Shown: piece by piece, positions 55,755 to 64,000 of the stretch | Layout: each line of letters opens with the position of its first letter | Position numbering within the stretch: position 1 is the first letter of the stretch | NCBI GenBank assembly: GCA_037953625.1 | Contig: CM075649.1 | Span: 122,137,290-122,201,289, forward strand | Length of the DNA: 64,000 nt | Direction of reading: 5' to 3' | Source: Crotalaria pallida | Lineage: Eukaryota > Streptophyta > Magnoliopsida > Fabales > Fabaceae | The notes under the pieces: model-generated | The model's input: only the letters and a program-made list of their open reading frames with translations | Databases searched by the model: none | What the model was told of the DNA's origin: nothing | Translations under genes and position numbers: made by a program

Positions 55755-56895
55755 CCAACGATGCTCTTCCTCTTTTGCCCTTAGGTTTAGGTTCGGTCAT
55801 GCACAAATGGGAGGGGTATTTTTGTCCTCTCAAAAGTTTGCATGTGGAGAATCTCATCAAGGGGACAAGGTGGAGTAGATTAGGGTGCTAGGGCTCACTT
55901 TAGGTCTAATGACTTGTTGGCTAACACTTAGGATTTCTACTAACTTAGTTTGGTTATGGTTCTAACTTAGTCCTATTTGGTTTGTTGTCGAACAATTAAA
56001 AATCTAAGCTTATACATACACATGCATACGTACAACACACACACATACATACATACAAACCGTAGCATGCACACACATACATACATGTCTTGCATTTTTA
56101 TTTTCTAATCACATTCACTTAAAATCATCAATTCACACAACAAGGCAATTAAATTTAAGAAATCACATTCACACCATCATTTTCATGCATCACTCATTAA
56201 ACACACATTAAACCAAGCATACATCACATAAAAATTCATGCCATGACAAAAATTTCATTTTCCACAAAACACCTTTTTCAAAATTCGTATTTTACAAACT
56301 CTGGAAATAAATTTTTATAAATCAATCCAGAAAATTCTGAAAATTACATTTTCAAATTCAACGTTTCAAGACGATCGTTTTCGTATAAAGATCATAAAAA
56401 TCCGAGTTACGGTTTAAAAGATACGAGTTTTCAAAGTCAACAAATCCAAAAATCTCATTTAAAATAAAAATCACCTTTTTAATAAAATCACAACTCATTT
56501 CTTATAAATCAAATCAACAAAGTCATTCACTTCTCGTCCATAAAAATATTTGTTTATAAAAATTCATGAAATTCAACACTTTATTTCTTACTTAAAATAT
56601 TTTTTTGAAAATATTTTATAAAACAGAACCTCAAGGTTTATCTTGACGAAATTCGTTTACGCACGTATGGGAAAAATGCGGGGTGTTACAGCATTGCTCA
56701 CACATGGTACCTATACTTAATTCACACATTGCTTCTTTTAGTAATTGTAAAGTTATACTCAACATTGCCCGTTAATTCAAGTAATTTTTTCATGGATCTT
56801 TTATAGGTAAGCTTTTGAGTTCAGTATCCTGAAGAGTGAAGATTACCAAGACCTTTCATATGAGGATCTCAAGGAATTCAAGCAGACTAAATATG

Positions 56896-58600
56896 GTAAT
56901 GGGTTGGCGATGTTATGCATTTGACTGTTTTCCTCTTTTCACATCATGCATTATATTACATTTGACTGAATATGTTCAAATGTGCAAATTTACCATCTCC
57001 GTTATTATTCAATATTCAAATGCACCAAGTTATGGATTTTCTTGGAGCTCAAGAATTTAGTGAATGCACCAAGTGAAAGCACCACTGCTGTGATGATAAA
57101 TTATATAATGGACTAAGTTAATGAATAGGCCCAAATGTTGTTTTCCCTTTTGTCTGATCTTTTGTAATGTTTCTATGAGGAACAGACAACTGTGTTGTTC
57201 ATATGGTTCCAATGCCAAATGTTGGAAGTTACTCTAAACAATAAAATCAAGAATCCATTCTAATGTGTCTTGCACTCATTTGAATGAACTATGCTTTTAT
57301 AGATCTCGATAATTAATTGTTATTTAAAGTATTTATCAATATCATGTATTATAGGCATCAGCCAATTTGTAGATAATTAAGTAAGGCCATTGTTTTTATT
57401 TCATAACTTTGTGCTTGCTTGAGTTGCATCAGAATCTAGCATGCCTTATAGATATGAGGCATAGAGATTTATATGTAACAAGAGCTGTGTAATTTGAAGG
57501 CATTCAACCAGGAATTATTCTTTTGTCCAGAAGTGTATTCCCTGCTACTCCACAATTTCTGCATATATCATATTAGTCCACCTGGGCATGAGGTCTCTAG
57601 CTTTATATCTTGTAGCTGTAATATTATTTTGTTTGATTCTTATGTCTCTTCACGTCGGTTAAATATTTTCATATTGGATGTTATAATGTTTTTTGTTCCT
57701 TATCATTTTGATGGAAAATCAAAGCATGTATGGGTAGAGTATGACTATGTTGAACTAATATATCCTTAGAGGATTTAACTTGTGTTGTCAACTGCCACTC
57801 AATGTTTGGTTCTTTAAATTTCAAGGAAGAATGTATACCTACAAACTCATATGCTGGCACGATGTGCATAATAAATTTTCAAATAATAACCATAATCTCG
57901 AGTTGAGCTGCTGGAAGAACTGTGATTTATTATCAGCATCTTTTAATGCGAGGGAGTTCGGTGGTATTCTATTGGCAAATAATATAATGGGCAAGATCTC
58001 AGTATGTGATTCTTCTTTGACTAACTAGGGATTATTTGAGATAAATCCATTTGCCTAAAATTTGATTCTTCTTTGACTAACTAGGGATTATTTGAGATAA
58101 ATCCATTTGCCTAAAATTAAACTCTTAGCTCTCATCTCACGGTTGTTGTTTTATCTTCATATAATGCTTATATGATGTATCATTTGGTTAAATGTGAAGC
58201 TGTATAGTTGGTTGTTCTTGAATTTATTTATTTATTTCTTTCTTTAATTCTTTTATTCTCTCTCTGCCCATCATCCCTCATTCCCTCGGTTGAATTGAAC
58301 CCACTACATGTCTTATCATTCATGTTGGTATATATGATTATATGTGTTAATTTCCTTACAAATGTTGCATAAATGAATCTCTTTTATACTTCTACTTTGG
58401 ATCTATACTTAGAAATTGTTTCTTTTTCTACATTTCCATTGTGTTGTTTTGTATTGATCTTACTGCATGCTGGTTATTTGACATTCATTTCATTTTACGG
58501 TGCATTGTTTAAGTCCTTTCTTTGCCTGGTTTGTTGTGCTATTTATCCTTACAGTTGAAATGTCGGAGACATGACCTTTAATTAAATAATCTATCCCAAA
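56896..58600. other. Decayed intron-like sequence after last MOS14 piece
   Basis: AT-rich sequence with no recognisable exon. Frames at 57494-58028 are short and match nothing known. It contains the 56-base duplication at 58007-58118. Confidence 0.35.
58007..58118. repeat. Perfect 56-base tandem duplication
   Basis: A 56-base unit beginning TGATTCTTCTTTGACTAACT occurs twice in a row with no difference that I can see, so it is recent. Confidence 0.85.
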
Positions 58601-58610
58601 GACTTGATAA

Positions 58611-58850
58611 TTGGCTTTAGCAATCTTTAATTTGTGTCTTGATAATTGGCCTTCTAATGCTGTAACAGGGATTTGGAGTGTTGTTTGCTTATATATTCTT
58701 GTTGCATTGCTTAAGTCACCATCAATTTCCAAATTATCTTCAATCTTCAAAGGTCAAGGCCAGGTTTGTCATCCATTCAATATGTGTATTTTTATTGGAT
58801 GTTCGATAACATTTCATATAATTAGTATGTTATTTGGTGTGGTTGCTTAA
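58611..58850 (+). other. Exon-like short frame, unassigned
   Basis: A 79-codon frame includes GIWSVVCLYILVALLKSP, preceded by GTAACAG and with GCCAG/GTTTGT near 58764, which could be acceptor and donor. No family is recognised. It may be another captured exon. Confidence 0.2.
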
Positions 58851-59147
58851 ATAATATTTTAAAGAAATTCCGGTGTATTTGCTTGTCACATGTATGATGC
58901 TATTAGAATTGCAATGGAATTGCTATAGAATTGCAATGCAATGCAGCTACAGAATCACTACTAAATAGCTAGGAAAAGGAGGTTTAGAATAGCTGTCAAA
59001 TTGCTAAGGATTATGTGGTAACCTTTTAGGCATCAACTAGGAACTAGACGCAACTTTGCTACTGAATGTGAAAACACTGGGTACAGATTAGCTACAAAAT
59101 ATTCCTAGTTGATTAGCTGGGGAATGTTAATTTTTTCTTCAAAAGTG

Positions 59148-59811
59148 AGTAACTAATCTGCTGCCATATTGCAAAGAAATACGTATCTTGTCATTCTTTG
59201 TCCCCATAATTAATGAATACCAAAATGCTAATACTCTTGCAAATTCAAATTTCAAATTCACAAACTAAAATAAAAATGTGTAGACTTCCCTCCTCTCCTA
59301 TTTTGGGCATGCAACATAGTCCAAGCATAGTAAAAAAAATAAAATTTTTCATACATGTAAGTATGAGCTAATTTCATGAATCATAAAAAGTTGCATAACC
59401 AAAAATAACTATGGTTATAAAATCATTCACATATGAAAGTCATAAAAAAAAAAGCACCTCCAAGTTGTAGTTAAATAATAAGCTCAAAAAAAATATATTT
59501 TCATATGAACATTTTCACTCTTAAATAATTCACTTTCGACCTACTATGAAAAAGATACGAAGTTATGAAAAATCATGTGAACCTTTAAATCAAATTCAGA
59601 TAAGAATCCAAAAACTAAAATAAAATAATTAATCATTTAAAATCATACCATATAATAGCTAATTTAATTGATCATAAAATTATTAAGTTATAACATAGCT
59701 GTGTAATAATTATACCTTAGTACCTTATAAAAATATAATAATTTCTAAAATCATGCGGTATGAGGTCTTATAATTAATTAATCTAAATAGGGAAAAAATT
59801 TCGGTGTTACA
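59148..59811 (-). mobile_element. Gypsy-type LTR end fragment
   Basis: Ends TTCGGTGTTACA at 59811. On the minus strand that reads TGTAACACCGAAATTTTTTCC, an LTR start of the TGTAACACC type. The other end is not present. No coding. Confidence 0.45.
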
Positions 59812-60344
59812 GTAGCTTAACAGCAACGCAAAGTCCGAATCACAACAACTCCAAATCAACTCTTGTTGCAACTACCCAATAGCGTTTTCCAATCCGGGTA
59901 CAACAAATTAGGGGTGAATCGATGTAATTAGGGTTCTGATTTAACAAATTAGGAGATTTAACAAATTAGGGTTTTCTAATGAATAACACAAAATGCAACT
60001 CAACATTACATGCATAATAGTAGTAATAACTAACAACAAGAACAACAAAAAGTTGTTAACTTTTTTCAATTTTTTTCTCTATTGCAGAGAAATGATAGTT
60101 TCTTTGGTTTGGGATCACTCGAGATCAACTCTTACACCTTTATCAATTTTTATAACTCTCTTGCAACTACCCAATAGTCTTTTCCAATATGGGTCAATCC
60201 AATAGTGAGTTAAATCAAATAAATTAGGGTTGAATCGAAAGAAAATAGGAGATGAGCAATTAGGGTTTGGAATTGGGAATTGGGAACAGATTGAGGAATA
60301 TGAGTGATAAGCGAGAGAGCTGCGATGGTCCTGAGTGGGTTTGC
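59812..60344. other. Unassigned, partly duplicated stretch
   Basis: Two related blocks both carry TTGCAACTACCCAATAG and TTTTCCAAT (about 59860 and 60160). No gene seen. Confidence 0.35.
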
Positions 60345-60651
60345 GATGATCATATTAGTGATGATTAATGCAAAAATAAAACTTAAATATTTAGAATAAA
60401 ATAAACCGTTTGTGTGGAATTATTATCGACAAATAAAATAGAAAATAGAAAAATATGGAGTATAATGCCTGCCAACGTCCTATCAAAAATAATGTATAAA
60501 GATGATCATATTAGTGATGATTAATGCAAAAATAAAACTTAAATATTTAGAATAAAATAAACCGGTGGAATTATTATCGACAAATAAAATAGAAAATAGA
60601 AAAATATGGAGTATAATGCCAGCCAATGTCCTATCAAAAATAATGTATAAA
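60345..60651. repeat. ~150-base tandem duplication upstream of tRNA gene
   Basis: The unit starting GATGATCATATTAGTGATGA occurs at 60345-60500 and 60501-60651 with few differences (TTTGTGTGG becomes GGTGG, TGCC becomes AGCC). Confidence 0.85.
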
Positions 60652-60660
60652 TAAGAAAAA

Positions 60661-60684
60661 CGCTAGAAGGAGGGCTTGAACCTC

Positions 60685-60717
<33 letters not shown>

Positions 60718-60734
60718 AACTGAGCTATTCCAGC
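60661..60734 (-). tRNA. tRNA-Asn (anticodon GUU)
   Basis: The minus strand folds into a full cloverleaf of 74 bases. The acceptor stem is GCTGGAA with TTCTAGC (one G-T pair); the D arm is GCTC/GAGC; the anticodon stem TGTGG/CCACA encloses CTGTTAA, anticodon GTT; the T arm is GGAGG/CCTCC with loop TTCAAGC. There is no intron. A T5 run directly follows (60656-60660 on the minus strand), a polymerase III terminator, and CAAA lies just upstream, the start-site motif usual in plants. It looks functional and reads AAC/AAU codons. Confidence 0.97.
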
Positions 60735-62054
60735 TTTGTTAATTATTTTCAATCTAATAATAAATATTTTATGTATTGTTTTTAAGTGAAGTACATTTTA
60801 AATAAATATGTTATAGAGATGTAAATGAGTATAAATAATTATAATATTCTACTATTTATATAATAATAATTAGATTTTTTAAACCTATTCATCTAGTCCA
60901 TAAAATAAGTAAGCATAAAAAATAAACTTGTATTGTAAATAAATATATCATATTCCGAAATAATTTATTTTATTTTTTGTAAGGTGCTTGGATTAAAAAG
61001 AGTATCATTAAAATTATAGTAATGGTAGCAGCTAGTATAGTTGTACTGGACTTAAATAAAACTAAATAGAAGGTGATTTTACATTATTTTAACACTAGCG
61101 TGTCGCATTTCTATTATCGTGTTTTGTGATAAAGAGTTGTTTGTCGTAAAACAATATATATGTACATTCGTATTCTTATCGTCGTGTTTTATGTTTAATA
61201 TGAAAATATTTGTTTAAACTGATAATTTTTATTGCATTCATATCTGCATTCTACCGTGCCTGTCAATCCGCATTCTTATCATTGTGTTCTTGTCTTGATA
61301 GTTATTTGTCATAAAATAATATATGTGTTGATCCGCATTCTTATTGTCATGCCTTTTTTTTTGTTATAACTGAATGTTTTTGTCAATCCGAGTTTTTACT
61401 ATCAGTGCCTTGCAATCCTCATTCCTATTATGATATTTTGTTGTAAATTATTATGTTTGTGTTTCACATTTTTACTATGGGTCATCAATTATCATGTGTG
61501 CTAGTTCGCATTTCTTTTTGCAAATTAATAGTTAAACTATATAATCATCCCAATCTTCCTAATTGGAATTTGAAGCCTCTAAATGATGAAAAATATAATT
61601 AGAAAGGAGACAATAGTATGAGAAAGAATCGTTTATTGGACAAATATAGGCTAATTCTAATTATTTATGTTGGAGACTGAAGTTGTCATATCTCTAAAAT
61701 CATTTAAGAGAACCTAGAAAATTTGAGTGAGTATTTTCATTTTAACTCACATATTCAGAACATATATCATTGACATTTAACTAATTAACCAGAACAAATA
61801 AGAGCCCCCAAAAGGGTAATTTTTGCAAAAAAAAAATATAACAATCTGAAATTTTTTCAATATAGTTTTTGAGGCAAAAAGCTATCATGTCCAAACTTTA
61901 AAATAATGCTTGGTTTGGCTCGATTTGATTAAAATATATTAAATCTGATTTGATCAACTTATGGTTGCGGTTCTATTTTTTAATTTTCATTGTTTTTTAA
62001 GGAAAGCAATCCTGAAAATTATGATTAATATCAGCAGCTCATAATTAGAGGGAT
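60735..62054. other. AT-rich intergenic sequence with degenerate repeats
   Basis: At 61100-61470 a degenerate unit (CGCATTCTTATCGTCGTGTT-like) recurs about five times at 60-100-base spacing. Otherwise no frame or known element. Confidence 0.45.
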
Positions 62055-62229
62055 TGTGGTAAACTAATGTTCATTATTCTGTTCCTAGTTTTTAGGGATT
62101 CCTAATCATGTCTAGGAATTGCCTATTCTTTATTTTCGTTTATATTTCTCAGTTTCTGCTTATATATTGTACTTTTACCTAATGAATAAAAATCAAGTAA
62201 GATAGAATAATATCTCTATACTCTACTCA
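62055..62229 (+). mobile_element. Copia 5' LTR (short, ~175 bp)
   Basis: Starts about TGTGGTAAAC and ends near CTCTACTCA. It holds TATATATTGTAC near 62162, a TATA-like site, and is followed by the primer-binding site TGGTATTAAGAGCC (62232-62245), which differs from the standard TGGTATCAGAGCC at two places. The left end is uncertain. Confidence 0.6.
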
Positions 62230-62447
62230 TATGGTATTAAGAGCCAATTTTTCATCTTAGATGAAAACTCCTCGATATAGTTTCATGGTTGACACATCTG
62301 TCATCCCAAAAAATACCGATCAGTCGAATACAAATGTTGATCAGTCTCTCAACCTAAACACTAAATTGACCTCCATTGTTCCTTCCCTCCAACCCAGTGG
62401 TGGAGCTTTTAAGGAGCAGGTGCACACCTGCTCCCCCTCAAATTTTT

Positions 62448-62454
<7 letters not shown>

Positions 62455-62491
<37 letters not shown>
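62455..62491. repeat. (TA)n microsatellite
   Basis: About 18 TA units within the MITE. Confidence 0.9.
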
Positions 62492-62493
<2 letters not shown>

Positions 62494-62514
62494 CAGCACT
62501 ACCCGGCATTGCTA

Positions 62515-62585
62515 CTCTACTTGGCGCAGTGGTAATGAGCTTGTTATTTAGCCCAGGAGGTCCCTAGCTCGATTCTAGCCGTGGC
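62515..62585 (+). other. tRNA-like polymerase III promoter segment (SINE-like)
   Basis: TGGCGCAGTGGTAATGAGC fits the A box and TAGCTCGATTCTAGCC fits the B box of tRNA-derived SINEs, about 35 bases apart. It lies inside the hAT-type MITE. No poly(A)-like tail or own target duplication was found, so a nested SINE or a tRNA-like part of the MITE are both possible. Confidence 0.5.
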
Positions 62586-63600
62586 CCATATCTCTTTTTC
62601 CATTGCAATTTTCCATTTCATGGTTAAAAAATATGAAGAAATGATGGAGGATGGAATCGATCTTGGGTTCCTTGACAAATTTAAAAGACAACATATCACT
62701 ACACTAGAACATTTTAATTTGTTGCAAAAGTAATGATTTAAATATAAATATCAACAAAGTTTGTTGCACCCCCTAAATTTTTTTTCAAGCTCCGCCACTG
62801 CTCCAACCAGTTGATCTCAACCCCTCCATCCAAATAACACAACACAAGTTAAATGGGTTAAATTTCAGGGAATGGTTCCAATCAGTTCTTTTGGTGATCA
62901 AAGGAAAAGGAAAAATGGGCTACCTTACAAGGACTACTGCAGCCCCACCATCAAATGATCCCTCCTATGATAGTTGGGATGCTAAAAACTCCATTGTCAT
63001 GGCTTGGTTGATCAACTCCATAGATCCTAAAATTGGCAGAACCTGCCTTTTTTGTAAAAGTGCCCATGAAATCTAGACAATGGTTCAGGAGATGTACTCA
63101 AATCTCCAAAACTCAGCGCAATGCTTCAAAATCAGGTCAGCATTGTGTAATACTACACAAGGTAACAAGTCTGTTACTGATTATTTTAATATGCTTATTG
63201 AATTATGGCAAGAAATGGATATGTTCTATATTGTTTAATGGAATTGCTCTAAGGATAAATTATTATATAACCAAATGCTGGAAAAAGAAAGGGTCTTCAG
63301 GGTCTTACCAAAGAGTTAGATGACGTCCGGGGTCGAATCCTCGGCCTTAAGCCACTACCATCTCTAAAAGAAACATTTGCCATGGTTAGAAGGGAAGAAA
63401 GTCGGAGGAGAGTAATGTTGGAGACTAGTTCTACAATTGAAGACACGTCACTCGCAGAAATGAATTGAAAACTCAACATCCTAAGGATGCAAAAACTTTG
63501 TGTGATCATTGTCAAAAACCATATCACACCAAGGATACATGCTGGCTAAACCCACCACCATTGCTCATGTTGCTGAGTCCTCTGTTGAACCAAAGAAGTA

Positions 63601-64000
63601 AAATTCTCTTCCTTTTTTTAGTGAAGAACTAGATAGGTTGGAGAGTTTGCTCTCAACTCAAACCTGAAGCATCTGAACCTTCAACCTTTATGGCAAACAT
63701 TGCTCACAAAGGTAATGGTCAGTTTTCTTTCTTGTCTAAGCATGAGAATTTAGGAGAGTGGATCCTAGATTTCGGTGCTACGAACTATATGACGGACTCA
63801 TATACTAATTTCACATCATACCAACAGGCTGATAATGATATTGCTATTACAGTAGCTGATGGTAATTCATCTTTGGTAGCGGGTACTGGTAACCTTAATT
63901 TGTCAGGATTAAAATTGAATTATGTCCTACATGTTCCAGATTTGAAGTATAACTTAATATATGCAAGCAAATTGTCTAAAGATCTTAATTGTGACATTAT
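63601..64000 (+). pseudogene. Copia protease region, incomplete at window end
   Basis: Translation from about 63745 gives the Copia protease with the core at 63759 (WILDFGAT, where the family has D-S-G-A) and ADGNSS, ending VPDLKYNLIYASKLS at the edge. The Ser to Phe change next to the catalytic Asp would weaken it. Integrase and reverse transcriptase would lie beyond the window. Confidence 0.75.

Larger units (their letters stand above)
41205..56690 (-). mobile_element. Giant solo LTR, family B, outer copy (with nested insertions)
   Basis: Starts TGTAACACCCCGATTTGG at 41205 and ends ATGCGGGGTGTTACA at 56690. Flanking copies GAATT (41200-41204) and GCATT (56691-56695) differ at one base. It is split by the inner copy (44136-49681) and by a Tekay LTR plus gag (about 50222-54825); about 5.3 kb remains. 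Minus-strand order: TATA-like CTATAAATAAG near 55750, splice donor TTG/GTAGGT at 55512-55513, frame-free stretches, hairpin 42841-42882, conserved core 42280-42690, small frame 41844-41626. No pol genes. It sits in an intron of the MOS14 piece, so it landed there after the capture. Confidence 0.75.
37669..56895 (+). pseudogene. MOS14 / transportin-SR (TNPO3-type importin) gene fragment with introns
   Basis: Seven exon pieces in natural order match plant MOS14, the importin-beta-family receptor that brings SR splicing factors into the nucleus: 37669-37709 (VIEAFASWLRLKHG), 38605-38696 (HPLVLIALSSLNS), 38983-39105 (IVPQVMKLKAQLSD), 40154-40229 (DEEDVKAIARLFADMGDSYV), 40389-40509 (SMTFNFWHSLQLNL), about 40894-40990, and 56807-56895 (DLSYEDLKEFKQTKY). 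Splice sites AG...GT are kept, so this was copied as DNA. Breaks: stops and a small deletion in exon 3, a frameshift in exon 6, a TGA for Arg and a 7-base insertion in the last exon. Exons before and after are missing. The last intron is split by outer LTR B at 41205-56690. It is a captured, non-functional piece, not the working gene. Confidence 0.85.
36191..59147 (+). mobile_element. Candidate composite CACTA element carrying a captured host gene
   Basis: The left end reads CACTACAAGAATTTTCC, a typical CACTA terminus. The following 230 bases repeat GCTAGGAAAT and TAGC-type motifs. Similar motifs (TAGCTAGGAAAAGG, TAGCTACAAAATATTCCTAG) reappear at 58930-59145, followed by a degenerate end TTCTTCAAAAGTG near 59147. 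The inner space holds a MOS14/TNPO3 gene piece, two MITEs and a stack of giant LTRs. The right end is decayed and no exact 3-bp duplication was found, so the outer boundary is uncertain. Without the nested insertions the element would be about 7 kb. Confidence 0.45.
62395..62800. mobile_element. hAT-type MITE (406 bp) in Copia gag
   Basis: Ends CAGTGGTGGAGCTT and AAGCTCCGCCACTG are inverted repeats with one mismatch. Perfect 8-bp duplications CTCCAACC flank it (62387-62394 and 62801-62808). It contains a TA microsatellite and a tRNA-like promoter segment. No coding. Confidence 0.85.
62261..63600 (+). pseudogene. Copia gag (UBN2-type) remnant, interrupted and frameshifted
   Basis: Begins ATG 62261 shortly after the primer site. 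It is interrupted at 62395-62800 by a hAT-type MITE. Beyond that, the gag core is recognisable (GKGKMGYLT, WDAKNSIVMAWLINS, LWQEMDMFY, then LPSLKETFAMVRREESRRR). The nucleic-acid-binding knuckle C-x2-C-x4-H-x4-C is intact at 63501-63545. Stops and frameshifts (for example TAG at 63074 where a Trp codon is usual) make it non-functional. It would encode the particle protein of a Ty1-copia element. Confidence 0.8.

Noticed and set aside
37669..56895. A working MOS14 gene interrupted by transposons
   Set aside because: First and last exons are missing and several stops and frameshifts are present.
1..64000. CRISPR array, operons, bacterial-type ribosome sites or riboswitches
   Set aside because: The sequence is plant nuclear; regular repeats seen are microsatellites, subterminal arrays or LTR palindromes.

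Overview
The window is nuclear DNA of a flowering plant. It is AT-rich and full of nested plant transposable elements. A plant-type tRNA-Asn, a broken piece of a MOS14/transportin-SR gene and a plant AlkB-type reading frame all point to a eudicot; a legume is my guess only. There is no operon and no gene that is clearly intact and protein-coding, apart from the tRNA and possibly the AlkB-like and DUF761-like frames. Many apparent frames lack an ATG, so I treat them as remnants.

Layout. 1-8098 is the 3' end of a Sirevirus-type Copia element, with four polypurine tracts. Its LTR is split at 1210/7579 by a 6.4-kb giant solo LTR (family A, copy A1, minus strand) with a perfect 5-bp target duplication. 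8099-8665 is a TRIM-like mini-retroelement. 8666-9716 is a Gypsy-type LTR with a primer-binding site on one side and a polypurine tract on the other. 9717-12566 holds an unassigned stretch and a long intronless AlkB (2-oxoglutarate/Fe(II) dioxygenase) frame on the minus strand. 12580-13605 is a Tat/Ogre-like LTR remnant. 13606-16985 is a decayed endogenous florendovirus-like pararetrovirus, carrying movement, coat and protease regions but no polymerase.

16986-25807 is a fragment of a third giant-LTR family (C). It is cut by copy A2 (17435-23179) and by a 971-bp hAT element (23517-24487). 25808-29925 holds one CACTA left end, local tandem repeats, a DUF761-like frame and a Copia reverse-transcriptase remnant. 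29926-34975 is a CACTA element with matching ends. 34976-36192 is more Copia debris and an LTR.

36191 to about 59147 looks like one composite unit. A CACTA-type left end is followed by a broken MOS14/TNPO3 gene piece that keeps its introns, and the last intron is split by a stack of giant LTRs. In that stack, outer copy B (41205-56690) contains inner copy B in inverted orientation (44136-49681) and a Tekay-type LTR plus gag (about 50222-54825). 59148-60660 is LTR remnant and a 150-bp tandem duplication. A tRNA-Asn gene (60661-60734) follows. From 62055 to the window end lies the 5' part of a Copia element whose gag is cut by a 406-bp hAT-type MITE with a tRNA-like promoter inside.

How the parts relate: the best candidate for something undescribed is the giant-LTR family set (A, B and a Tekay relative). 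Copies that are otherwise divergent share a similar plan: a promoter-like TATA box, a conserved splice donor (TTG then GTRGGT), a long conserved block with a hairpin, and a splice acceptor next to the start of a small reading frame near the LTR 3' end. They may therefore make a spliced mRNA encoding a small, often acidic protein from within the LTR itself.
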